From Antedon mediterranea (Eukaryota > Echinodermata > Crinoidea > Comatulida > Antedonidae): a DNA stretch of 60,000 nt. A program made the position numbers and the translations under genes. The number at the start of each line of letters is the position of its first letter. Positions within the stretch are counted from its first letter, which is position 1. The notes under the pieces were generated by a model that worked only from the letters and a program-made list of their open reading frames with translations, had not been told where the DNA came from and ran no database searches. The stretch is from positions 31,565,001 to 31,625,000 of the forward strand of contig NC_092673.1 of NCBI RefSeq assembly GCF_964355755.1. Reading direction: 5' to 3'. Shown here piece after piece: positions 50,571-60,000 of this stretch.

Positions 50571-51457
50571 ACCGTATATTTCGGTGTATAAGTCGCACCT
50601 GTGTATAAGACGCACCCCCAACTGAGAGTAAAATATCGGTATTTTTTATATCGTCGATGTATAAGACGCACCTTATATTTCATCAAAACAATGTTTTTTT
50701 TAATTGTAATCAATATTATTGTAATAATATATTTTGTTATATCTACAACGGCGTCCTTTATTTAGGTTTTTTCTTACCTAGGCTCGGCCGCGCCCAGCCT
50801 CAACAAGTTCTTTCTAACTTGTTTAAATTCATGAGTTTCGCCGCAACATCGAGTGCATGACCACCGTGTGTGTAAGTCCCGTGTGTAACACGCACGTGTG
50901 TGGGCTAGCCTCGCTCGATCATTTCGAGAGGGCGCACGTTTTCACGGACAATCGTATTCGATTAGTATCTATGTATCCGAGAAGTGTGTACGCTAGGTCC
51001 ATGCTATAATCACCTGGAGAATATACTAGTCGAATACCGTACATCATGTGCCACCAAAAGAAGGGCTTGCGCTTGGGGTACGGCGATCGTGCATATAACT
51101 ACTGTATAAATAAATACTATTCCAATCGTACGACGTAAACGTTTACAAATGGAATTTTATCGGAGCGCCATAATGAACAAATCTTTTCATCATATTTAGT
51201 ATAACATCATGCTAAAATGACTTGAAAACTAGGCCTAGGCAGAAGCAGGTTGCCGTTACGTTAGTTAGTTACTGTAGCTAGGCCTAGCCTACTCAGGCTG
51301 AGCTCAGGCCTAGCAAACGAGGTGACGATAGCCTAGGCCTACAGTATGTACAATCTGTGTGGTGAGAGGCATTTATGTTCGGTGTATAAGACGCACCCTT
51401 AATTTAGAGGTCAAATTTGCGTGTCAAAAGTGCGACTTATACACCGAAATATACGGT
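50571..51457. mobile_element. 887-bp MITE with ACCGTATATTTCGGTGTATA ends
   Basis: Inverted termini ACCGTATATTTCGGTGTATA and TATACACCGAAATATACGGT. Subterminal TGTATAAGACGCACC repeats (about 50606, 50657, 51382). The interior includes a GC-richer part with GCACGTGTGTGGGC. No transposase. Ends of the form ACCGTAT...TATAAGTCGCAC are frequent in animal MITEs. Confidence 0.85.
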
Positions 51458-51529
51458 ACCAACTATAATGTGGCAGTTGGGAATTTACTGTAGAAATCAA
51501 ATCTTGAAAAACAGTAATGCACTTGTCAA

Positions 51530-51720
51530 TTGTATGACGCACTATACGACCCCCGGGAGAGGTGCGTCATTTGTCCGATGTGAGTCATACCTTAGTATAC
51601 CATGACGCACCCCTGCGTCAAAAAAGTGACTTACCTTTACTAGACAATGACGCACCTATTTTTAAATTAGTGACGGACCTTTTAGTGAATTATGACGCAC
51701 CATGACTGTCCTTTTGACGT
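51530..51720. repeat. Cluster of TGACGCAC motifs
   Basis: At least five ATGACGCAC or GTGCGTCAT occurrences within 190 bp, in both orientations, spaced irregularly, plus TGACGGACC and TGACGTACC. Could be a decayed tandem repeat related to the adjoining MITE ends, or a set of CRE-like sites. Confidence 0.6.
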
Positions 51721-53340
51721 ACCTTCACTGACGACTTGTTGGACCCGACTACTGGCCGGCAGCGCGCATGCAGTGTGATATATCGAAAATCTCAAACTAA
51801 TACGCGCGTTGTTTGAGATTACGCGTCGGCGCGCGTCTGGTGCTTTATGGAAGCGCCAGGGTCGATCATCAGGCTATCCATCTAGGGACGTTCTCGCGGC
51901 AAACACAAAGAGCGGCAGATATATTTTATGTTTGAACCTGATTTTTCTAACAATTCACAAATTGTAAGTATTTTTTTTTTACAAGGTAAATGCTTTTCTA
52001 GTAGATAGTAATATATGTTAGGTATGGTCTGTTACAAAAATATTAATAATACTGATTAGGCGTATAAAACACATGGATAGGCCTAGCCAAGCTAGGTCAA
52101 TTCAATTCAATTCAATTCAATAAACTTTATTGAATGGCTTGAAACTTTGGCTGAAAGTACACACATTAAAATTGTCTAAAAACATTGTCGCACAAACAGT
52201 AATAAAAAGTATAAAATCACATAAAACTGAGAAAAAGATGTTATATAAAAATAGTCGAACCTAGCTAGTAGGTAGGCCTATGAATGATCTAGGCCTATAG
52301 GCCTATATGGGCGGGGCGGGGCGCGAGGAATGTGTGTGGGGCCGGCCGAGGATGCGTGACCAACTGTTGATTCTCCCGAGGTCCAGAGGTAGGCCTAGGG
52401 CCTATACAGTACCTGTACTAGGCTGCATAATATATAATATAGTAGTAGGCCTATATCATATCAGGTTAGATTAACTTTTAATAATACCATTGAAACTAAA
52501 GGACGTCGTGGAGAAAATATTTTAATTTATTTCTTGCCTATTACGGTCGTAGGCCTATATTTAATATTGCACTATCAATCATCCAACAAGCGGTGGCTTT
52601 AAATATACTCACTATCGTTGTAAATTGCACAAGGAGACTTAGTCTGGGCTCCAGACGGAGTTTTGTCTTAATATTAGTAAAAATATAAATATTTTTGCAC
52701 ATATGGCGTTTCATACGTCTATTACTTGAGTTTGGATATTTTCAGACAAAAATCGCGGTCGAAATAAAAACAAATAAATCAAAAAAGACAATAAATACAG
52801 ACTTGGGGCAAGTCGAGACTTTGAAGTTTCCTAACTAAACGCGCTATGCCTTGGAAACATCAAAGAGAAAAGCTGGCGTGGTGAATTATTTCAATACAAC
52901 CAAGATATTCACACACACCCACACGTACACACCAGGTCATTGAACTCTTTCGATGCTAATAACACTATGCTACGTATTCTACATGCATCCCTCTCTACTC
53001 GAGTAAATATTTTAAAACAAAACCAGACAAGAAGTATTCTATGACAACATTTAGTCTCTCAATTCATTAGCAAATATGTTATGTATTTTTATTCAATTAA
53101 TTTATTGAAAAGCTAATAATCTGCATGTTAATTTATGCTTTATAAAATGTTGTTTATCCTAAAAGCAAATGGAACAATGCTCAATTCACGTTAAAAATAC
53201 TAATTTACAAATAAATGATAACTAAATAAATTGCAATTTTTGTTGTAAATCACAACACAATATGTATCAATGCTTCTTATTTAAGCAAGAATCAAATTAT
53301 TTTTAATGTAGCAGTATTTAATATTTTATTACGCTAAAAT
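51721..53340. other. Intergenic stretch, GC-richer at 51740-51860
   Basis: GCGCGC-rich sequence at 51740-51860 could be a promoter of the upstream synthetase exons or of an unseen gene. TAGGCCTA clusters at 52078-52551. A weak exon-like block (52609-52662, minus) does not fit the VARS1 phase. No gene is supported. Confidence 0.4.
52095..52200 (-). mobile_element. LINE 3' tail, minus strand
   Basis: On the minus strand: CAAGCCATTCAATAAAGTTT, then ATTGAATTGAATTGAATTG. The short repeated tail after AATAAAGTTTATT is typical of L2/CR1-type 3' ends. No coding part. Confidence 0.5.
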
Positions 53341-53443
53341 ATTCACAGCTGACATTTCATTGTAGTAGTCATAGTCGTAGCCTTCCACAACATCAATAGA
53401 ATCAATTTTCAGTTTATTCTGGGAACCCATTTTCATACATGCT
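53341..53443 (-). CDS. Candidate terminal exon or small ORF
   Basis: After an acceptor-like TTTTTTTAATACGTCACAG (about 53460), the minus strand has ATG and 35 codons including SQNKLKIDSIDVVE and GYDYDYYNEM, then TAA overlapping an AATAAA signal. Tyr/Asp-rich. I do not recognise it. It could be the last exon of a gene whose other exons lie upstream, or chance. Confidence 0.25.
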
Positions 53444-53954
53444 TGTTTCTATTATTCTGTGACGTATTAAAAAAACAAAACAAAATAATTATTCAACAAT
53501 AGATAAAAACATAAGATGAAAAACAAGACGAACTCCCGTATGATATGGTATGATCAATTTGTTTGCCCAGTGAGAATTTAGGGACCGATCTTTATAATAC
53601 ATTGTTTATTTATGTATCAACCTCATTTTGTGAGATGATCCCCAAATTCTCCCGCACTTGCTCTAAGTCTGAATCTATTGTCTTGATTATTAAGTGTCGG
53701 CGTTTCTATTTTGTATTAAAGTTTTATACATATGAAACGCCAAATATGCCAAATGATTTATCTTTTTGTTAATATTAATTCGAAACAGGGTCTAGACTCT
53801 AGAACCTAGACTAGTTTTTTTATTTATTTTTATTTATTTTTTTATTAAGGTATAAAAACATCAAATTCCAACCAGCAGCAAGAGCTGAAAAGGTTGGATT
53901 ACAATCAACTGAGAAATAAAATACATCAAAGAAGATCTAAACTAAACATTAAAC

Positions 53955-56486
53955 TTAAAGGATTCGTGCTAAGTGTGGAATAGTAGACCGCCTATATCTT
54001 TCAGTGCGACATCTGCAAGAATCCAACTTTGAACTAGTATTGCTCCTTAACGATCTTGAATGCCTATCAGATTTATATGCTGGTAACATATTTCTAAATT
54101 TGGTAGATTCTAAAAGACTCTTGCCAAACTTGAGAAGAATCTGTTCTCTACGGGACTTTAAAGAAGGCAAACCTACTTGCTCTAAGGCTAATTCATAGTT
54201 AACATAATGTGGGCTCAAAATTATGCGCAAAGCCCGTTTTTGAATTTTTTCTATTAAATTAGATTGCTGAACAGTTAATGATGAATGCCAAACCTGGCAG
54301 GCATATTCCAGCACAGGTCTGATATATGATGTAAATACTGTAACCAGGTCACTGACTGGTGCACTAGACCTTTTCAGGATACATAGTGAAAATAGTCTAC
54401 GTGAGGCTCTTGATGTTATATCATTAACATTTGAACCCCATTTGAGGTCATTTTGGATTATTACACCAAGCAGTTTTAACTTACTAACTATTGGAAGATT
54501 AAAGTTATCAATAGTGTAAACTAAATTAAGCTGCCGTTGCTTTAAAAAGTTAAATTCAATTACTTGGCATTTAGCTGGTTTTGGTAGAACATCATTAGAT
54601 GCACACCACCCACTGACACTATTAAGGACACTTTGTAAGTTAGAGGAAGCACCACATTTGGTTACTTCCCCTAGAGTCAGGTCATCCACAAATTTCCAAC
54701 GTCTACAACTTTCAATGGCAGCATCATTTACTAGAACCAAAAAGAGTATAGGTCCCAGTTTGGTTCCCTGTGGTACTCCACAAGAGATTGATTTGGTGGA
54801 AGAAATGTGCGTGCCAAGTTTGGTAGTATGAGTTCTTTCACACAGAAAGCTGCAGACGATGGAAACAATGGATGACCTAACTCCAAGTTTAATTAATTTA
54901 TCTATAATAATTGTATGATTGACTCTATCAAATGCCTTAGTAAAATCAATTGTACAGAGTTCAACTGATTGTTTGGGCTTGTCAAGACTTTGATAAACAT
55001 AATTTAACATATCCACAAGATAATGTATAGTAGATGAACCTTTTGTATTACCATACTGCTTAGTGTCTAATTTATTGTCAATATCCTCAATAATCCATTT
55101 GGCAATAAATGCCTCAAAAATCTTAGCAAAGACCGGCGTCAATGATATTGGACGAAGATCATCAAAAGAACGGATCTTGTTTTGTTTTGGAACTGGAACT
55201 ATAGAAGCAGTTTTCCACTGACGTGGAAAGTGTCCCTCATTGAGACACGTATTAAATAATTTAGTTAGCGGGTTAGCAAGTTCAATAGCAAATTCCTTAA
55301 TTATTTTAATTGGTAAGACTGTTGGGTGGCTTGATTTATTACAGTTCACTTTAGTCAAAGCCTTACGAACTTCCCATTCATGTATAACTGGTGGTTCACT
55401 TGCTGGGAGGAAGGCTGGTAGCTTGTTGATATTCAAAGCCGGAAGCTGATTACATACAAGTGCAAAATGGCTATTGATGCATTCAACGGTGTTTATAGGG
55501 TCAACATCAGAGCCAGGAATACGACTTGATTTCTTCCTCATATTACAGAGCTTCTGGACACTGCGGTGCCATTTTCCAGGTTGGTTCCCTTTCAAGGTAG
55601 CAATAGACTTTTCATAGAATGAAGCCTTCGCTCGTTTGACTTCCTGCTGTACCTTACAACGTAAGATTTTCCACTGGATATCCTGTCCATTTCGGTAAGC
55701 CACCTGGCGTTTCAAAATTAATTTTCTTAGTTTAGTTGTAAACCAGGGCTTGTCATTCAATCTCTTGTTAGTGAAAATTTGAGGAAAATGCTCTTCATAA
55801 GCACTGTTGAGCTCCTGATTAAAAATTTCCAAAAAATCTGAAGAGTTTTCATAAGCACTAAGATGATTCCAATCATGCAAAGTCATCCATTGTCCAAATG
55901 ATCTGATCGAGGAGTCTCTTAGTGGACGAAACAGCAAATGTGCTGGCTTGTGATTTACATCTGCAAGATTGGTTGATGGTTCCAACAAAATACAACAATG
56001 GTCACTTCGACCAACTGGTGGTAGTTCCATAGGTTCAGTAAAGATATTAGGAATGTTAACAAATATCTTATCGAGGTGCGCATTTTGTCTAGTAGGAAAG
56101 TTAACCACCTGTTTCAAAAACAACTTAGACTCTAATTCTGAAGTATTGAGATCATTGAAATCACCACATACCATAATTCCTGCTGAAAAATCACTAGTTC
56201 TAATGCTATCAACGGTACTCGTAATGTGACTGAGAAGCTCAGTGGCATTAGCCGAATTGGGAGGGTAATAAATGACGCCAACGAACATAGTTTTAATTGC
56301 TACACCAACACTACGGAAGTCAAATTTTTTCCACAAACATTCAAATTCACAATTATCATGGATATCCATAGAGACATCACTTACTTTAATATTAACTTCA
56401 TTATGTGTATAAAAGGCTACACCACCACCTCGACGTCCATTATCAGATCTGCATTTGGCGTGCATGGTGTAATCAGTAATTCGCAC
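53955..56486 (-). CDS. LINE ORF: endonuclease (most) and reverse transcriptase, 843 codons
   Basis: Endonuclease motifs GRRGGGVAFY, CGDFNDL (about 106-112) and GRSDHCCIL (about 160); linker with NDKPWFTTKLRKLILKRQ; RT with DLRPISLTPVFAKIFEAF (about 440), first catalytic block IDFTKAFDRVNHT (about 513), CGVPQGTKLGPILF and catalytic FVDDLTLG (about 598); C-terminal domain with RPVLEYACQVWHSSL and KIQKRALRII. Clean to a stop at 53957-53955. The first 14 codons overlap the preceding frame, showing a single-base shift. Confidence 0.88.
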   Translation of the reverse strand: MRITDYTMHAKCRSDNGRRGGGVAFYTHNEVNIKVSDVSMDIHDNCEFECLWKKFDFRSVGVAIKTMFVGVIYYPPNSANATELLSHITSTVDSIRTSDFSAGIMVCGDFNDLNTSELESKLFLKQVVNFPTRQNAHLDKIFVNIPNIFTEPMELPPVGRSDHCCILLEPSTNLADVNHKPAHLLFRPLRDSSIRSFGQWMTLHDWNHLSAYENSSDFLEIFNQELNSAYEEHFPQIFTNKRLNDKPWFTTKLRKLILKRQVAYRNGQDIQWKILRCKVQQEVKRAKASFYEKSIATLKGNQPGKWHRSVQKLCNMRKKSSRIPGSDVDPINTVECINSHFALVCNQLPALNINKLPAFLPASEPPVIHEWEVRKALTKVNCNKSSHPTVLPIKIIKEFAIELANPLTKLFNTCLNEGHFPRQWKTASIVPVPKQNKIRSFDDLRPISLTPVFAKIFEAFIAKWIIEDIDNKLDTKQYGNTKGSSTIHYLVDMLNYVYQSLDKPKQSVELCTIDFTKAFDRVNHTIIIDKLIKLGVRSSIVSIVCSFLCERTHTTKLGTHISSTKSISCGVPQGTKLGPILFLVLVNDAAIESCRRWKFVDDLTLGEVTKCGASSNLQSVLNSVSGWCASNDVLPKPAKCQVIEFNFLKQRQLNLVYTIDNFNLPIVSKLKLLGVIIQNDLKWGSNVNDITSRASRRLFSLCILKRSSAPVSDLVTVFTSYIRPVLEYACQVWHSSLTVQQSNLIEKIQKRALRIILSPHYVNYELALEQVGLPSLKSRREQILLKFGKSLLESTKFRNMLPAYKSDRHSRSLRSNTSSKLDSCRCRTERYRRSTIPHLARIL

Positions 56487-56871
56487 CTTGAAGGCTATTA
56501 GGATTCAGCCAAGTTTCAGTTACAGCAGCTATGCTAATTTTGTTGGTGCTCAATACAGCATGGAACTCATCCATTTTGTTATTTAGTGACCTCGCATTAG
56601 TTAATAATATTCTGGGTAAAGCATGAGAGATGGACTTACAAGGAATATTTATTAGGTTCTTTTCTCTAAGTTTTTGTTTACATTGTTTAAATCTACCAGA
56701 TATGATTGAAATTATTTTCCTTTTAATGCGGCTACCCGCTCGGCGGCTACGATTTGGTTTCCATATTTTAAGGGTTTTTAATAAAGATACTAACAAAGAA
56801 CTAACATCTCCATTGGCCCGCTTGTTCCGTAACTGAAATAATATATGTCTATTATACACTAATTTGTTCAT
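56473..56871 (-). CDS. LINE ORF, N-terminal part (basic leader and endonuclease start)
   Basis: 132 codons: basic leader (RSRRAGSRIKRK), then the endonuclease opening ILLTNARSLNNKMDEFH and IAAVTETWLNPNS. After SLQG it runs into a stop, while the next frame continues with RITDYTM at about 56490. One base gained or lost here breaks an otherwise intact protein. Confidence 0.8.
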   Translation of the reverse strand: MNKLVYNRHILFQLRNKRANGDVSSLLVSLLKTLKIWKPNRSRRAGSRIKRKIISIISGRFKQCKQKLREKNLINIPCKSISHALPRILLTNARSLNNKMDEFHAVLSTNKISIAAVTETWLNPNSLQGANY

Positions 56872-57227
56872 CTAAAGGTCTAGGCCTAATAATATTTTGA
56901 ATAAAATTTATTTACAATTGACTAATTAATTTATTTACAAATTTCTAATTATTAAATATAAAAATAAAAATTCAATATATATATTTACATTAAAAGTGTT
57001 ATATTTAGGCACGAAAGTAACAACATCCATTATCTAGGAAATGTAAAAGTATTAGATATATTGAAACTTTAAGAACAATGCAATCAATGACATAGGACAA
57101 CTGGTTATATATTCCTACACATTATTTTTAAACAATTGTCTACTTATTAGTACATACAAGGCACAGACGTTCGATCCTTGTTTACTAAAATTAATAATAA
57201 TTTCGATTATGTCGACAGAACGTTAAC
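56872..57227. other. Spacer between LINE and the plus-strand ORF pair
   Basis: AT-rich. Presumably 5' UTR or terminal part of the following element. I could not see an inverted-repeat end. Confidence 0.4.
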
Positions 57228-58439
57228 ATGGCTGTTCCACGTGTTCTTGTAACCATCATCAATAATGGTAGAGAGATATTAAAGAAACCCGTGTCTGGAG
57301 GTACCATTCAGGAACTTGAAACTGAATGCAGGAAAGTATGCCCGTCCATACAATCAAACATAATTGAACGTGTACTGGTATATGACAACGACTTTGATGA
57401 CTATATAGACACGTTGGACCACATTCCAGCAAATCGAGACAAACTTATATTTCGTTTTGTCTCCCCAATACCACCACCATCGTCAGACCTGGACCACCAA
57501 CCTCCTAGCACCGTATTTCAAGAGACTACTCGTCAATCAACCCTCCAATTTGTGTCAGGAAAACTTAAAGTCAGCCATGAAGCCCCAGTAGTACCGCCGG
57601 TTATTAACGATCTAGAGGAAATCCAGTGCAAATCGAAGATATTTGGTAAAGAAAAACAAAAGTTGAACAGATACCAAGAAAAGATTAACGAAGCTGCATG
57701 CGCGTTAGCAAGAGAGGACCACACACTCATCAGCAACAAAGGTCTTCTTTTAGAACAGGCAAGGAAAGTGGTACACAATAGCGGGTACGCGTATGCGCAT
57801 GGAAACAAAACAAGAAGCAAGGTATTTGGTGGGAAGGGCAAGTCCAAAAAGAACACCTACTCGAAGGAGCGTACCCGCAACGAACAATTACAAGTCTTAC
57901 AGGAACAGATTAATAGCATTAAAACGCAAGTTGATTATATGGAAAAGGGGAAGATTAAAGCGGTCGGTTCAAGCCAGTTTGGTCAAGCTGTCAATTTTGA
58001 GCAGCAAGCAGTAGAATTGAAATTAAAACTAAGAAGACTTGTCTGCGAGAAGGCTGGCATTGAACGATGTGCAGCGAAGTTATTGAAGAGGAAACTAAAA
58101 CGTCCTATGGGAAGATCAACAGCAAAACAAACCAAATTGACGTTTGCTCCGACCGACATAAGTGATGAACCAACCGTCAGCGAAATAAGCGACGATTCTG
58201 CTTCAGAAGATGACATAGGTCTAACAGCAACACCACCACCACCACCACCAGTTAAAGAAGATAATAATAATACAGGCTTACACGGAGCACCATCAGATGA
58301 TGAAAGTGGCGCAGAAAGAATTCTTCTAAGAATTCAAGGAATTATTCACTCACCGGTCGTATCTGAAAGTGATGATTATGACGATTTAGACATTTCAGGA
58401 ACATCATCAAACTTCAATATTTCAAAGGATTTTTGTTAG
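57228..58439 (+). CDS. ORF A of an unclassified, probably transposon-derived gene (403 aa)
   Basis: Starts ATGGCTG in good context. Residues 1-80 look like a ubiquitin-like or PB1-type fold (VLVTIINNGREILKKPV, RVLVYDNDFDDYIDTLD, KLIFRF). Then a Pro-rich stretch, a charged helical region (KEKQKLNRYQEKINEA), basic segments (KTRSKVFGGKGKSKKN), a coiled coil (EQLQVLQEQINSIKTQV) and an acidic C-terminus with a Pro run (about 335-343). The stop TAG at 58437 overlaps the next frame by 7 bases. Function unknown. No introns are visible. Clean over 1.2 kb. Confidence 0.6.
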   Translation: MAVPRVLVTIINNGREILKKPVSGGTIQELETECRKVCPSIQSNIIERVLVYDNDFDDYIDTLDHIPANRDKLIFRFVSPIPPPSSDLDHQPPSTVFQETTRQSTLQFVSGKLKVSHEAPVVPPVINDLEEIQCKSKIFGKEKQKLNRYQEKINEAACALAREDHTLISNKGLLLEQARKVVHNSGYAYAHGNKTRSKVFGGKGKSKKNTYSKERTRNEQLQVLQEQINSIKTQVDYMEKGKIKAVGSSQFGQAVNFEQQAVELKLKLRRLVCEKAGIERCAAKLLKRKLKRPMGRSTAKQTKLTFAPTDISDEPTVSEISDDSASEDDIGLTATPPPPPPVKEDNNNTGLHGAPSDDESGAERILLRIQGIIHSPVVSESDDYDDLDISGTSSNFNISKDFC

Positions 58440-60000
58440 GGCCCATACAGAAGAGTACCGATACATGTATGGGCCATTCATCATCAGAAACAAGAATGAA
58501 AGAAAATAAAGATACCATACACTATTCTTCACATACAAACATAACCTTAGCTAATTCTTTAAAAGACAAATTATATGCATGCACCAATTTTCATATACAG
58601 CCATGTAGTAGATGCCCAGACCTTATAAAAATGGGAGACACAATATTGAAATGTGGCATTATTGGTTTGCAAGAACTTCATAGCCAAGTATCGCCATCTA
58701 AAATATACAAGACAGACAAGGCATTGAGGCGTGTTATGCAACTACCTGTAGTTGCAATACGTGTAGGGCAACATCAGAGGCGCCTTTATGTAGCAGAGTA
58801 TGTCAGCAATTTCAGCTATGAAAAAATAATCAGCTTCCTAAATCTCCAACCAATTACAAAATTAAAAATGTCTAAGGAAGAAATGAGACAAATCTGTAGT
58901 TTGGCTTCTACAGAAAAAGATCAAAATTTAATTAAATATACAGCCATTAGAGCACACCAGCTAAATCCAACACAAAGCCGAAAACATCTAGGTGTTTACA
59001 ACCCAAAATCGTTAGTGGAAACAGTACAAGCATCAATTAAGCAACAGCAACAAATACGAGAAGACTTGTGGGAACTTGCATCAATCCAGGCCTCAGCAGA
59101 ACAAGTAGTACACCAAGAACATCAAACTGAAGGAACTTGTCTCATAGAAAGTGAATCGGAGAGCGACGACCCAGAAGACTATGTCAACTTACAAAGAAAC
59201 ACAGACAAGGCAAAACAAAAGGTGAAGGAACTATCTCTTCTCGTATACAGGAGAACCGAGCGCAATTTAGCTAAAAAAGTTGCCAAAGAGTCGTTATTAA
59301 AAAGAAAATTGCCATTGGCTGTCAGTCGGACAGTGATTAAGTATCCGGATATTGGAAAAGTCATGGAAGAATTTGTTCATGATAATTTGGTTGGCGCCGA
59401 TGCCTGGCGACGAACTGGTGTATTTACGTTCGATGGAAATTTAAAGCGAGGGAAGAAAGTTACCTATAAACGGTTAATGGAATTTCTAGAAGAAAAGTAT
59501 CAAGATAAGTTTGCATATGGCACTGTAGTACAATTGTGTGCCTGTCATAATCGACGTAGGCTATCTGCCAAACGGTACAAAGGCGCTGCGCAGATTACCT
59601 CCAGAAGAGCCAGGAAAGGGTGGAATGTTCGCCTAAACCCGGATAGCCATTGGAGTAATTCTTTTTATAAAGACCTTGATACATTGCAGTTGAAGGATGG
59701 CAGCAATAAATTCATTTTAAACCGAGATGATGCCGCCGGTTTCCGTCTAGACACAACATATACTCACAAACAATACAAATCAATTTAATTAAAGAACAAA
59801 CCAGAACTAACTACACACACAGACTATGTGAACAAATACAAATCAGTTCTACAAACGTCAATGCACCTTGTAATGGAAACGGCAAATACAACTCAAAAAG
59901 TTCTTGGAGTTGTCAAAGCTCATAACTTGTATCCGAAAAATGCAACACAGCACATGGCTGACCTCTACATGATGAGTGAAATGAATGAGTTTAAGGATGA
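58433..60000 (+). CDS. ORF B of the same element, with an in-frame stop, running off the window
   Basis: In the -1 frame relative to ORF A. The first ATG is at 58466 (MGHSSSETRM). Contains a Cys cluster (YACTNFHIQPCSRCPDL, then LKCG), a charged middle part, then KYPDIGKVMEEFVHDNLVGA, FGTVVQLCACH-like residues (YGTVVQLCACHNRRR), DSHWSNSFYKDLD and LNRDDAAGFRLDT. A TAA at 59786-59788 interrupts it; the same frame continues open to the window end (LTTHTDYVNKYKSVL). I recall similar proteins in many copies in marine invertebrates, which suggests a DNA transposon, possibly of the KDZ (Zisupton) type; this is uncertain. The Asp-rich block could hold a catalytic residue. Confidence 0.55.

Larger units (their letters stand above)
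53800..56871 (-). mobile_element. Nearly full-length LINE (CR1/L2 group)
   Basis: Endonuclease and reverse transcriptase in two overlapping frames, with a 3' UTR ending in tandem AATAAA-type A-rich sequence (53815-53855, seen as TTTATT on the plus strand). The 5' frame starts at 56871. No target duplication could be fixed. Its linker resembles the dead fragments at 6590-7060 and 18950-19420, so the family has been present for long. Confidence 0.85.

Noticed and set aside
52609-52662. Possible VARS1 N-terminal exon (AG...GT borders, minus strand)
   Set aside because: Its open frame ends in phase 1 while the first known VARS1 exon needs phase 0. The one phase-0 frame gives no Lys-rich or GST-like sequence.

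Overview
The window is metazoan nuclear DNA: AT-rich, with GT-AG introns, spliced genes that can be followed exon by exon, and a dense load of LINEs, SINEs, fold-back and MITE-like DNA elements and minisatellites. A stand-alone anaphylatoxin-like protein, a multi-death-effector-domain protein, L2/CR1-, RTE- and Penelope-type retroelements and a 5S-derived SINE suggest a marine invertebrate deuterostome, perhaps an echinoderm. That placement is inference only.

Layout. 1-5.4 kb: nested inverted-repeat DNA elements, then a fold-back element whose arms are tandem copies of a GTCCGAACTTGTC-type unit. About 3.5 kb (3754-7270) recurs at about 16125-19660 as a segmental duplication. 7.9-11.5 kb: a decayed minus-strand LINE interrupted by an RTE-like LINE that has a 13-bp target duplication and a 5' inversion. 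12-14.5 kb: a SINE, a MITE and a two-exon minus-strand gene for a secreted anaphylatoxin-like protein; decayed fragments of a relative lie in both copies of the segmental duplication. 20.8-28.2 kb: a six-exon minus-strand gene for a protein with four death-effector-like domains and a basic linker; its introns hold an 88-bp minisatellite and a MITE. 28.5-32.0 kb: a Penelope-like fragment joined to a nearly full-length L2-like LINE. 33.0-50.4 kb: 21 exons (1001 codons to the stop) of cytosolic valyl-tRNA synthetase, minus strand, complete at the C-terminus and lacking only N-terminal exons; its introns hold a 31-bp minisatellite with a 217-bp higher-order unit, several MITEs, a 2.9-kb element rich in CGTATACG, two SINEs and decayed copies of its own exon ends. 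50.6-53.9 kb: a MITE, short repeats and GC-richer intergenic DNA. 53.8-56.9 kb: a nearly intact minus-strand LINE with one frameshift. 57.2 kb to the window end: two long overlapping plus-strand ORFs, probably of an unclassified DNA transposon, running off the window.

Host genes and how they may relate. Only three host genes are supported: the synthetase (housekeeping), the death-domain protein (probably apoptosis or innate-immune signalling) and the anaphylatoxin-like protein (probably a secreted immune or matrix factor). All lie on the minus strand, but nothing shows co-regulation. The palindrome TAGGCCTA is strongly over-represented, and two paralogue comparisons show a 6-bp GGCCTA gained at a TA, as a TA-targeting transposon would leave on excision.
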